Assembly: GCA_958298945.1 (NCBI GenBank)
Contig: OY282610.1
Span: 49,545,667 to 49,609,666 of the forward strand
DNA: 64,000 nucleotides
Source of the DNA: Atherix ibis
Taxonomy: Eukaryota > Arthropoda > Insecta > Diptera > Athericidae
Direction of reading: 5' to 3'
Under the pieces are notes generated by a model. It was given only the letters and a program-made list of their open reading frames with translations. It searched no databases and was not told where the DNA came from. Positions 52,831-62,238 of the stretch are shown here, piece by piece. Positions within the stretch are counted from its first letter, which is position 1, and each line of letters begins with the position of its first letter. The position numbers were made by a program, and so were the translations under genes.

Positions 52831-53315
52831 TTAACTTTTGTCAATCCACGATTTTTTTGGTCCAAACCATGGAAAAACATTCAAAATGCTTAAATTGCTG
52901 AAAACTGCATCGATTTTGGCCGAAATTTGCGGAAAATACGATTTCTTGAAAAATGCAGTCAAATTGAAAATTTTCCTTTGGGGGACCCTTGGAAGATTTG
53001 TAATTATTCTCGAAAATTTAACTTTTGCCAATCCACGATTTTTTTGGTCCAAACCATGGAGAAACATTCAAAATGCTTAAATTGCTGAAAACTGCATCGA
53101 TTTTGGCCGAAATTTTCGGAAAATACGATTTCTTGAAAAATGCAGTAAAATTGAAAATTTTCCTTTGGGGGACCCTTGGAAGATTTGTAATTTTTCTCGA
53201 AAATTTAACTTTTGTCAATCCACGATTTTTTTGGTCCAAACCATGGAGAAACATTCAAAATGCTTAAATTGCTGAAAACTGCATCGATTTTGGCCGAAAT
53301 TTTCGGAAAATACGA

Positions 53316-53420
53316 TTTCTTGAAAAATGCAGTTGAAAATTTTCCTTTGGGGGACCCTTTGAAGATTTGTAATTTTTCTCGAAAATTTAACTTTTGTCAA
53401 TCCACGATTTTTTTTGGTCC
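53316..53420. repeat. Edge-proximal irregular Sat1 monomers
   Basis: Near 53,333 a monomer reads 'gcagttgaaaatttt', a 5-bp loss from 'gcagtaaaattgaaaatttt'. The next boundary, near 53,406, has eight Ts instead of seven. Together they change spacing by -4 bp. They are the largest length irregularity close to the end of the array. Confidence 0.85.
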
Positions 53421-53864
53421 AAACCATGGAGAAACATTCAAAATGCTTAAATTGCTGAAAACTGCATCGATTTTGGCCGAAATTTTCGGAAAATACGATT
53501 TCTTGAAAAATGCAGTAAAATTGAAAATTTTCCTTTGGGGGACCCCTGGAAGATTTGTAATTTTTCTCGAAAATTTAACTTTTGTCAATCCACGATTTTT
53601 TTGGTCCAAACCATGGAGAAACATTCAAAATGCTTAAATTGCTGAAAACTGCATCGATTTTGGCCGAAATTTTCGGAAAATACGATTTCTTGAAAAATGC
53701 AGTAAAATTGAAAATTTTCCTTTGGGGGACCCTTGGAAGATTTGTAATTTTTCTCGAAAATTTAACTTTTGTCAATCCACGATTTTTTTGGTCCAAACCA
53801 TGGAGAAACATTCAAAATCCTTAAATTGCTGAAAACTGCATCGATTTTGGCCGAAATTTTCGGA

Positions 53865-53921
53865 AAATACGATTTCTTGAAAAATGCAGAAATACGATTT
53901 CTTGAAAAATGCGTATTTTTA
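53865..53921. repeat. Sat1/Sat2 junction with 25-bp tandem duplication
   Basis: Sat1 breaks off within a monomer. The segment from 'aaatacgatttcttg' through 'aaaaatgcag' (53,865-53,889) is immediately repeated at 53,890-53,912, ending in 'aaaaatgc'. It runs straight into 'gtatttttaggcaaagc', which is the end of a Sat2 unit (normal 'tgcgtacttttaggcaaagc') and the start of the next. 'tgc' is common to both satellites at the join. A short template-switch or end-joining event with microhomology would leave this pattern; the mechanism is inference. Confidence 0.85.
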
Positions 53922-54287
53922 GGCAAAGCTTCTTCCATGCATATTATCTCGATTGGAATGAGAATATCCTTTCTGGATAAATTTTTGTTGGTGATTTTGA
54001 GAAAAAATTCATAAAATTTATAGTTTTCTTTCCTAAAATTCTTTTTTTTTTTATACAAATTAAGGTTTTTAGAATTGTTTTAATGGTGTCATTGCGTACT
54101 TTCAGGCAAAGCTTCTCCAATACATATTTTATCGATTGGAATGAGAATATCCTTTCTGGATAAATTTTTGTTGGTGATTTTGAGAAAAAATTCATAAAAT
54201 TAATTGTTTTCTTTATTAAAATTCGTTTTTTTTGTATAAAAATTAAGGTTTTTTAGAATTTATTTCGTGGTGTCATTGCACACTTTC
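53921..54287. repeat. Sat2 monomer run 0: two G-type monomers
   Basis: Units are 53,921-54,103 and 54,104-54,287. The first is slightly atypical (tcttccatgcatattatctc) and is the first unit after the junction. There is no S-type unit, so the array begins partway through a higher-order unit. Confidence 0.85.
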
Positions 54288-54506
54288 AGGCAAACCTTCT
54301 ATGACTCTTAATATAATGATTGGAAGGAAAATGACATGTCACGATAAATTTCGGTGGGAGTTTTGAGAAAAATTTGCCAAAAGATCATTAAATTTTTTTT
54401 TAAATTTCTATTTTTCTATGAAAAAGGAAATTTTTTCGAAAATTTGTTTAATGATGTTAATGCGCATACATATGTGAAACTAATAATTATTCTTATTATC
54501 CTGATC

Positions 54507-54540
54507 GGACTAAAAAAGTCCTTACAGGAAAATTTTTTCC
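54507..54540 (+). other. Two adjacent short inverted repeats in D2
   Basis: GGACT-aaaaa-AGTCC (54,507-54,521) is followed 5 bp later by GGAAAA-tt-TTTTCC (54,527-54,540). Both have perfect arms and are kept in the other D-blocks. They could extrude as small hairpins in single strands or RNA. There is no sign that they are a terminator of any gene. Confidence 0.6.
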
Positions 54541-54756
54541 AGGCGTTTTAAAAAAAATACCTAAAGTTCGCTGTATTTTTTTAAAAATAAAGTTTGCTTT
54601 TTTGGATAAAAATGGCAATTTGTTTCATGGTTTCATTACATACACTTTAACAAAGCCTTCTAGATTATATTATCCTGATCGAAAAAGGAATATCCTTTCA
54701 GAATAAATTTTTGTGAGCACTATTAAAAAAAAATTGCCTAAAATTAAATTTTTTAT

Positions 54757-54910
54757 TTACTGAAAGCAAAATAAATTGACCACCTAAAGATATGCAAAAA
54801 ACCACAAAAATTCGAAAATTTGTGACAATATTCACGAAAATCCAATTTTTACACCAGGCACCCAGTTTTCTCAAAAAATAGGAGGCAACAATTATTGCAC
54901 TGAGTCCACT
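54757..54910. repeat. Insert of about 155 bp in D3, copy 1
   Basis: Aligning D3 with the monomer, 'aaattaaattttttattt' and 'tttctcttaaaatttg' are adjacent in the standard unit but are separated here by about 155 bp beginning 'actgaaagc' and ending 'gagtccac'. The inserted sequence (with 'aattgaccacctaaag' and 'caccaggcacccag') is richer in C than its surroundings and resembles neither satellite. I see no clear terminal inverted repeats or target duplication. Boundaries are good to about 5-10 bp. Confidence 0.7.
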
Positions 54911-54988
54911 TTCTCTTAAAATTTGTTTTTCTCTATGAAAATGGTGGTTTTTTGGAGATGTTTGTTTGGGGTATGATTGTGCACTTTC

Positions 54989-56461
54989 AGGCAAAGCTTC
55001 TCCGATTCATATTATTCTCATTGGAATGAGAAAATTCTTTCTGGATAAATTTTTGTTGGTGGTTTTGAGAGAAAAATTCATTAAATTTATTGTTTTCTTT
55101 CTTAAAATTCATTTTTTTTGTATAAAAATTAAGGTTTTTAGAACGGTTTTTATGGTGTCATTGTGTACTTTTAGGCAAAGCTTCTCCAATGCATATTTTC
55201 TCTATTGGAATGAGAATATCCTTTCTGGATAAATTTTTGTTGGTGATTTTGAGAAAAAATTCATAAAATTTATAGTTTTCTTTCCTAAAATTCGTTTTTT
55301 TTTGTATACAAATTAAGGTTTTTAGAATTGTTTTTATGGTGTCATTGCGTACTTTTAGGCAAAGCTTCTCCAATACATATTTTCTCGATTGGAATGAGAA
55401 TATCCTTTCTGGATAAATTTTTGTTGGTGATTTTGAGAAAAAATTCATAAAATTTATAGTTTTCTTTCTTAAAATTCGTTTTTTTTTGTATAAAAATTAA
55501 GGTTTTTAGAATTGTTTTTATGGTGTCATTGCATACTTTCAGGCAAAGCTTCTCCAATGCATATTTTCTTGATTGAAATGAGAATTTCCTTTCTGGATAA
55601 ATTTTTGTTGGTGATTTTGAGAAAAAATTCATAAAATTTATGGTTTTCTTTCTTAAAATTCATTTTTTTTGTATAAAAATTAATGTTTTTAGAATTGTTT
55701 TTATGGTGTCATTGCGTACTTTCAGGCAAAGCTTCTCCAATGCATATTTTCTTGATTGAAATGAGAATTTCCTTTCTGGATAAATTTTTGTTGGTGATTT
55801 TGAGAAAAAATTCATAAAATTTATTGTTTTCTTTCTTAAAATTCGTTTTTTTTTTGTATAAAAATTAAGGTTTTTAGAACGGTTTTTATGGTGTCATTAC
55901 GTACTTTTAGGCAAAGCTTCTTCAATGCATATTTTCTCGATTGGAATGAGAATATCCTTTCTGGATAAATTTTTGTTGGTGATTTTGAGAAAAAATTCAT
56001 AAAATTTATAGTTTTCTTTCCTAAAATTCTTTTTTTTTTTTATACAAATTAAGGTTTTTAGAATTGTTTTAATGGTGTCATTGCGTACTTTTAGGCAAAG
56101 CTTTTCCAATACATATTTTCTCGATTGGAATGAGAATATCCTTTCTGGATAAATTTTTGTTGGTGATTTTGAGAAAAAATTCATAAAATTTATAGTTTTC
56201 TTTCTTAAAATTCGTTTTTTTTTGTATACAAATTAAGGTTTTAAGAATTGTTTTTATAATGTCATTGCGTACTTTCAGGCAAAGCTTCTCCAATACATAT
56301 TTTCTCGATTGGAATGAGAATATCCTTTCTGGTAAAATTTTTGTTGGTGATTTTGAGAAAAAATTCATAAAATTTATTGTTTTCTTTCTTAAAATTCGTT
56401 TTTTTTTGTATAAAAATTAAGGTTTTTTAGAATTTTTTTTATGGTGTCATTGCACACTTTC
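54989..56461. repeat. Sat2 monomer run 1: eight monomers
   Basis: Starts are 54,989, 55,173, 55,357, 55,541, 55,724, 55,909, 56,093 and 56,277. The subtype order is S G G T T G G G. The last five (TTGGG) match the module duplicated in run 2. Unit 56,277 has 'ctggtaaaattt' in place of 'ctggataaattt'. Confidence 0.85.
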
Positions 56462-57157
56462 AGGCAAACCTTCTTTGACTCTTAGTATAATGATTGGAAG
56501 GAATATGACCTGTCACGATAAATTTCGGTGGGAGTTTTGAGAAAAATTTGCCAAAAAGTCATTAAATTTTTTTTTAAATTTCTATTTTTCTATGAAAAAG
56601 GAAATTTTTTCGAAAATTTGTTTAATGATGTTAATGCGCATACATATGTGAAACTAATAATTATTCTTATTATCCTGATCGGACTAAAAAAGTCCTTACA
56701 GGAAAATTTTTTCCAGGCGTTTTAAAAAAAAATACCTAAAGTTCGCTGTATTTTTTTAAAAATAAAGTTTGCTTTTTTGGATAAAAATGGCAATTTGTTT
56801 CATGGTTTCATTACATACACTTTAACATAGCCTTCTAGATCCATATTATCCTGATCGAAAAAGGAATATCCTTTCAGAATAAATTTTTGTGAGCACTATT
56901 AAAAAAAAATTGCCTAAAATTAAATTTTTTATTTACTGAAAGCAAAATAAATTGACCACCTAAAGATATGCAAAAAACCACAAAAATTCGAAAATTTGTG
57001 ACAATATTCACGAAAATCCAATTTTTACACCAGGCACCCAGTTTTCTCAAAAAATAGGAGGCAACAATTATTGCACTGAGTCCACTTTCTCTTAAAATTT
57101 GTTTTTCTCTATGAAAATGGTGGTTTTTGTTTGTTTGGATAATGATTGTGCACTTTC
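56462..57157. repeat. Sat2 D-block 2 (696 bp)
   Basis: Same D1-D2-D3 order as copy 1. Near its right end (about 57,120-57,145) 'ggttttttggagatg' is replaced by a shorter sequence (ggtttttgtttgtttggataatg), which accounts for the 5-6 bp shortfall. It starts 2,174 bp after D-block 1. Confidence 0.9.
56931..57084. repeat. D3 insert, copy 2
   Basis: Same position within D3 and nearly the same sequence as copy 1 (actgaaagcaaaataaattg onward). Coordinates are projected from copy 1 and are good to a few bases. Confidence 0.65.
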
Positions 57158-59363
57158 AGGCAAAGCTTCTCCGATTCATATTATTCTCATTGGAATGAGA
57201 AAATTCTTTCTGGATAAATTTTTGTTGGTGGTTTTGAGAAAAAATTCATCAAATTTATGGTTTTCTTTCTTAAAATTAATTTTTTTTGTATAAAAATTAA
57301 GGTTTTTAGAATTGTTTTTATGGTGTCATTGCGTACTTTTAGGCAAAGCTTCTCCAATACATATTTTCTCGATTGGAATGAGAATATCCTTTCTGGATAA
57401 ATTTTTGTTGGTGATTTTGAGAAAAAATTCATAAAATTTATAGTTTTCTTTCTTAAAATTCGTTTTTTTTTGTATAAAAATTAAGGTTTTTAGAATTGTT
57501 TTTATGGCGTCATTGCATACTTTCAGGCAAAGCTTCTCCAATGCATATTTTCTTGATTGAAATGAGAATTTCCTTTCTGGATAAATTTTTGTTGGTGATT
57601 TTGAGAAAAAATTCATAAAATTTATGGTTTTCTTTCTTAAAATTCATTTTTTTTGTATAAAAATTAATGTTTTTAGAATTGTTTTTATGGTGTCATTGCG
57701 TACTTTCAGGCAAAGCTTCTCCAATGCATATTTTCTTGATTGAAATGAGAATTTCCTTTCTGGATAAATTTTTGTTGGTGATTTTGAGAAAAAATTCATA
57801 AAATTTATTGTTTTCTTTCTTAAAATTCGTTTTTTTTTTGTATAAAAATTAAGGTTTTTAGAACGGTTTTTATGGTGTCATTGCATACTTTTAGGCAAAG
57901 CTTCTTCAATGCATATTTTCTCGATTGGAATGAGAATATCCTTTCTGGATAAATTTTTGTTGGTGATTTTGAGAAAAAATTCATAAAATTTATAGTTTTC
58001 TTTCCTAAAATTCTTTTTTTTTTTATACAAATTAAGGTTTTTAGAATTGTTTTAATGGTGTCATTGCGTACTTTAAGGCAAAGCTTTTCCAATACATATT
58101 TTCTCGATTGGAATGAGAATATCCTTTCTGGATAAATTTTTGTTGGTGATTTTGAGAAAAAATTCATAAAATTTATAGTTTTCTTTCTTAAAATTCGTTT
58201 TTTTTTGTATACAAATTAAGGTTTTAAGAATTGTTTTTATAATGTCATTGCGTACTTTCAGGCAAAGCTTCTCCAATACATATTTTCTCGATTGGAATGA
58301 GAATATCCTTTCTGGTAAAATTTTTGTTGGTGATTTTGAGAAAAAATTCATAAAATTTATAGTTTTCTTTCTTAAAATTCGTTTTTTTTTGTATAAAAAT
58401 TAAGGTTTTTAGAATTGTTTTTATGGTGTCATTGCATACTTTCAGGCAAAGCTTCTCCAATGCATATTTTCTTGATTGAAATGAGAATTTCCTTTCTGGA
58501 TAAATTTTTGTTGGTGATTTTGAGAAAAAATTCATAAAATTTATGGTTTTCTTTCTTAAAATTCATTTTTTTTGTATAAAAATTAATGTTTTTAGAATTG
58601 TTTTTATGGTGTCATTGCGTACTTTCAGGCAAAGCTTCTCCAATGCATATTTTCTTGATTGAAATGAGAATTTCCTTTCTGGATAAATTTTTGTTGGTGA
58701 TTTTGAGAAAAAATTCATAAAATTTATTGTTTTCTTTCTTAAAATTCGTTTTTTTTTTGTATAAAAATTAAGGTTTTTAGAACGGTTTTTATGGTGTCAT
58801 TACGTACTTTTAGGCAAAGCTTCTTCAATGCATATTTTCTCGATTGGAATGAGAATATCCTTTCTGGATAAATTTTTGTTGGTGATTTTGAGAAAAAATT
58901 CATAAAATTTATAGTTTTCTTTCCTAAAATTCTTTTTTTTTTTATACAAATTAAGGTTTTTAGAATTGTTTTAATGGTGTCATTGCGTACTTTTAGGCAA
59001 AGCTTTTCCAATACATATTTTCTCGATTGGAATGAGAATATCCTTTCTGGATAAATTTTTGTTGGTGATTTTGAGAAAAAATTCATAAAATTTATAGTTT
59101 TCTTTCTTAAAATTCGTTTTTTTTTGTATACAAATTAAGGTTTTAAGAATTGTTTTTATAATGTCATTGCGTACTTTCAGGCAAAGCTTCTCCAATACAT
59201 ATTTTCTCGATTGGAATGAGAATATCCTTTCTGGTAAAATTTTTGTTGGTGATTTTGAGAAAAAATTCATAAAATTTATTGTTTTCTTTCTTAAAATTCG
59301 TTTTTTTTTGTATAAAAATTAAGGTTTTTTAGAATTTTTTTTATGGTGTCATTGCACACTTTC
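57158..59363. repeat. Sat2 monomer run 2: twelve monomers with a duplicated 919-bp 5-mer
   Basis: Subtype order is S G followed by T T G G G twice. The two 5-mers are 57,525-58,443 and 58,444-59,363. They share private changes: 'cttcttcaatg' in the third unit, 'cttttccaatac' in the fourth, and 'tttataatgtc' leading to 'ctggtaaaattt' in the fifth. The offset is 919 bp. Confidence 0.85.
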
Positions 59364-60065
59364 AGGCAAACCTTCTTTGACTCTTAGTATAATGATTGGA
59401 AGGAATATGACCTGTCACGATAAATTTCGGTGGGAGTTTTGAGAAAAATTTGCCAAAAAATCATTAAATTTTTTTTTAAATTTCTATTTTTCTATGAAAA
59501 AGGAAATTTTTTCGAAAATTTGTTTAATGATGTTAATGCGCATACATATGTAAAACTAATAATTATTCTTATTATCCTGATCGGACTAAAAAAGTCCTTA
59601 CAGGAAAATTTTTTCCAGGCGTTTTAAAAAAAATACCTAAAGTTCGCTGTATTTTTTTAAAAATAAAGTTTGCTTTTTTGGATAAAATTGACAATTTGTT
59701 TCATGGTTTCATTACATACACTTTAACATAGCCTTCTAGATCCATATTATCCTGATCGAAAAAGGAATATCCTTTCAGAATAAATTTTTGTGAGCACTAT
59801 TAAAAAAAAATTGCCTAAAATTAAATTTTTTATTTACTGAAAGCAAAATAAATTGACCACCTAAAGATATGCAAAAAACCACAAAAATTCGAAAATTTGT
59901 GACAATATTCACGAAAATCCAATTTTTACACCAGGCACCCAGTTTTCTCAAAAAATAGGAGGCAACAATTATTACACTGAGTCCACTTTCTCTTAAAATT
60001 TGTTTTTCTCTATGAAAATGGTGGTTTTTTGGAGATGTTTGTTTGCGGTATGATTGTGCACTTTC
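59364..60065. repeat. Sat2 D-block 3 (702 bp)
   Basis: Nearly identical to D-blocks 1 and 2, starting 2,902 bp after D-block 2. Small differences include 'ttgacaatttg' (usual 'atggcaatttg') near 59,690 and 'tttgcggtatg' near the right end. The 98-codon minus-strand frame is intact here, as in copies 1 and 5. Confidence 0.9.
59833..59986. repeat. D3 insert, copy 3
   Basis: Same insert at the same place; coordinates are projected and good to a few bases. It reads 'attattacactgag' where copies 1 and 2 read 'attattgcactgag'. Copies 4 and 5 share this change, which groups the three right-hand D-blocks. Confidence 0.65.
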
Positions 60066-60800
60066 AGGCAAAGCTTCTCCGATTCATATTATTCTCATTG
60101 GAATGAGAAAATTCTTTCTGGATAAATTTTTGTTGGTGGTTTTGAGAAAAAATTCATTAAATTTATGGTTTTCTTTCTTAAAATTCATTTTTTTTGTATA
60201 AAAATTAAGGTTTTTAGAATTGTTTTTATGGTGTCATTGCGTACTTTCAGGCAAAGCTTCTCCAATGCATATTTTCTTGATTGAAATGAGAATTTCCTTT
60301 CTGGATAAATTTTTGTTGGTGATTTTGAGAAAAAATTCATAAAATTTATTGTTTTCTTTCTTAAAATTCGTTTTTTTTTGTATGAAAATTAAGGTTTTTA
60401 GAACGGTTTTTATGGTGTCATTGCGTACTTTTAGGCAAAGATTCTTCAATGCATATTTTCTCGATTGGAATGAGAATATCCTTTCTGGATAAATTTTTGT
60501 TGGTGATTTTGAGAAAAAATTCATAAAATTTATAGTTTTCTTTCCTAAAATTCGTTTTTTTTTGTATACAAATTAAGGTTTTTAGAATTGTTTTTATGGT
60601 GTCATTGCGCACTTTCAGGCAAAGCTTCTCCAATACATATTTTCTCGATTGGAATGAGAATATCCTTTCTGGATAAATTTTTGTTGGTGATTTTGAGAAA
60701 AAATTCATAAAATTAATTGTTTTCTTTATTAAAATTCGTTGTTTTTGTATAAAAATTACGGTTTTTTAGAATTTATTTTGTGGTGTCCTTGCGCACTTTC
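60066..60800. repeat. Sat2 monomer run 3: four monomers
   Basis: Subtype order is S T G G, with starts near 60,066, 60,250, 60,433 and 60,617. The unit at 60,433 reads 'aggcaaagattcttc' and so loses its HindIII site. With D-block 3 it forms a 1,437-bp higher-order unit. Confidence 0.85.
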
Positions 60801-61502
60801 AGGCAAACCTTCTATGACTCTTAGTATAATGATTGGAAGGAAAATGACATGTCACGATAAATTTCGGTGGGAGTTTTGAGAAAAATTTGCCAAAAGATCA
60901 TTAAATTTTTTTTTAAATTTCTATTTTTCTATGAAAAAGGAAATTTTTTCGAAAATTTGTTTAATGATGTTAATGCGCATACATATGTGAAACTAATAAT
61001 TATTCTTATTATCCTGATCGGACTAAAAAAGTCCTTACAGGAAAATTTTTTCCAGGCGTTTTAAAAAAAAATACCTAAAGTTCGCTGTATTTTTTTAAAA
61101 ATAAAGTTTGCTTTTTTGGATAAAAATGGCAATTTGTTTCATGGTTTCATTACATACACTTTAAAATAGCCTTCTAGATCCATATTATCCTGATCGAAAA
61201 AGGAATATCCTTTCAGAATAAATTTTTGTGAGCACTATTAAAAAAAAATTGCCTAAAATTAAATTTTTTATTTACTGAAAGCAAAGTAAATTGACCACCT
61301 AAAGATATGCAAAAAACCACAAAAATTCGAAAATTTGTGACAATATTCACGAAAATCCAATTTTTACACCAGGCACCCAGTTTTCTCAAAAAATAGGAGG
61401 CAACAATTATTACACTGAGTCCACTTTCTCTTAAAATTTGTTTTTCTCTATGAAAATGGTGGTTTTTTGAGATGTTTGTTTGGGGTATGATTGTGCACTT
61501 TC
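60801..61502. repeat. Sat2 D-block 4 (702 bp)
   Basis: Starts 1,437 bp after D-block 3. A missing G near 61,468 (ttttttgagatg for ttttttggagatg) breaks the 98-codon minus-strand frame found in copies 1, 3 and 5. 'ctttaaaatagcc' is shared with D-block 5, against 'ctttaacatagcc' in copies 2 and 3. Confidence 0.9.
61270..61423. repeat. D3 insert, copy 4
   Basis: Same insert and position. It has the private change 'gaaagcaaagtaaattg' near 61,285. Coordinates are projected, good to a few bases. Confidence 0.65.
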
Positions 61503-62238
61503 AGGCAAAGCTTCTTCAATTCATATTATTCTCATTGGAATGAGAAAATTCTTTCTGGATAAATTTTTGTTGGTGATTTTGAGAAAAAATTCATAAAATT
61601 TATGGTTTTCTTTCTTAAAATTCATTTTTTTTGTATACAAATTAAGGTTTTTAGAATTGTTTTTATGGTGTCATTGCGTACTTTCAGGCAAAGCTTCTCC
61701 AATGCATATTTTCTTGATTGAAATGAGAATTTCCTTTCTGGATAAATTTTTGTTGGTGATTTTGAGAAAAAATTCATAAAATTTATGGTTTTCTTTCTTA
61801 AAATTCATTTTTTTTGTATAAAAATTAAGGTTTTAAGAATTGTTTTTATGGTGTCATTGCGTACTTTCAGGCAAAGCTTCTCCAATGCATATTTTCTTGA
61901 TTGAAATGAGAATTTCCTTTCTGGATAAATTTTTGTTAGTGATTTTGAGAAAAAATTCATAAAATTTATTGTTTTCTTTCTTAAAATTCGTTTTTTTTTT
62001 GTATAAAAATTAAGGTTTTTAGAATTGTTTTTATGGTGTCATTGCGTACTTTCAGGCAAAGCTTCTCCAATACATATTTTCTCGATTGGAATGAGAATAT
62101 CGTTTCTGGATAAATTTTTGTTGGTGATTTTGAGAAAAAATTCATAAAATTAATTGTTTTCTTTATTAAAATTCGTTTTTTTTTGTATAAAAATTAAGGT
62201 TTTTTAGAATTTATTTTGTGGTGTCATTGCACACTTTC
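61503..62238. repeat. Sat2 monomer run 4: four monomers
   Basis: Starts are near 61,503, 61,687, 61,871 and 62,055, in subtype order S T T G. The last unit has 'gagaatatcgtttctgg' and ends in 'aattaattgttttctttatt', a tail also found just before D-blocks 1 and 4. With D-block 4 it forms a second unit of about 1,438 bp. Confidence 0.85.

Larger units (their letters stand above)
860..53080. repeat. TGCGG-variant Sat1 monomers, concentrated in the first 22.5 kb
   Basis: In these monomers 'aaattttcgg' reads 'aaatttgcgg'. I find 19, in units beginning near 860, 3477, 4225, 5159, 5907, 7217, 7965, 8900, 10210, 12266, 12640, 14135, 14883, 15257, 15631, 18062, 19184, 22363 and 52838. Eighteen lie in the first 22.6 kb and one lies about 1 kb before the Sat1 end. 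None was seen in the 30 kb between. The change breaks both the dyad and the TTCG of the CENP-B-box-like motif. Confidence 0.8.
1..53889. repeat. Sat1: 187-bp tandem satellite array, about 288 monomers
   Basis: The same 187-bp unit recurs head to tail with no inversion and no interruption. Anchors such as 'ccaaaccatggagaaac' and 'ttttggccgaaattttcgg' recur every 187 bp. With the unit starting at 'cgatttttttgg' (first full unit at 123), the consensus is about 33% GC (61 of 187) and has six CpGs. Most monomers differ from consensus at only a few positions, and length changes are mostly 1-2 bp. NcoI (CCATGG) and ClaI (ATCGAT) sites occur about once per unit. The array enters from beyond the left edge and ends inside a monomer at about 53,889. 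Unit length and homogeneity are typical of centromeric or pericentromeric satellites; that location is inference. No match to a named satellite family is claimed. Confidence 0.98.
54288..54988. repeat. Sat2 D-block 1 (701 bp)
   Basis: Three diverged units follow one another. D1 (to about 54,470) clearly aligns with the monomer: aggcaaaccttct, tgattggaagg, gataaatttcgg, gttttgagaaaaatt. D2 (to about 54,648) keeps only short similarity. D3 (to 54,988) begins 'ctttaacaaagccttct', ends 'gtgcactttc' and carries an insertion. D1-D2 contain a 65-codon plus-strand frame with a GTG start (54,354-54,551). D3 contains a 98-codon minus-strand frame with a TTG start. Neither looks genic. No HindIII site is present. 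Confidence 0.9.

Noticed and set aside
105..53824. Hundreds of 78-80-codon open frames on both strands of Sat1
   Set aside because: They repeat with the monomer, occur on both strands at the same place, and are broken by single-base indels and a TGA variant (ccctttgaag) in many units. The plus-strand frame has a TTG start. Nothing suggests selection on protein.
53865..54103. Common origin of Sat1 and Sat2 because of similar length (187 and 184 bp)
   Set aside because: By eye the consensus units share only short AT-rich words. Similar length is better explained by nucleosome spacing. A formal alignment against shuffled sequence could still change this.
54580..54600. AATAAA in D-blocks as a polyadenylation signal
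   Set aside because: The motif is expected by chance in sequence of about 26% GC, and there is no gene upstream to end.
54354..54994. 65-codon plus and 98-codon minus frames recurring in D-blocks
   Set aside because: They start at GTG and TTG, have low-complexity AT-driven composition, and the 98-codon frame is broken in D-blocks 2 and 4. Their recurrence is explained by D-block amplification.
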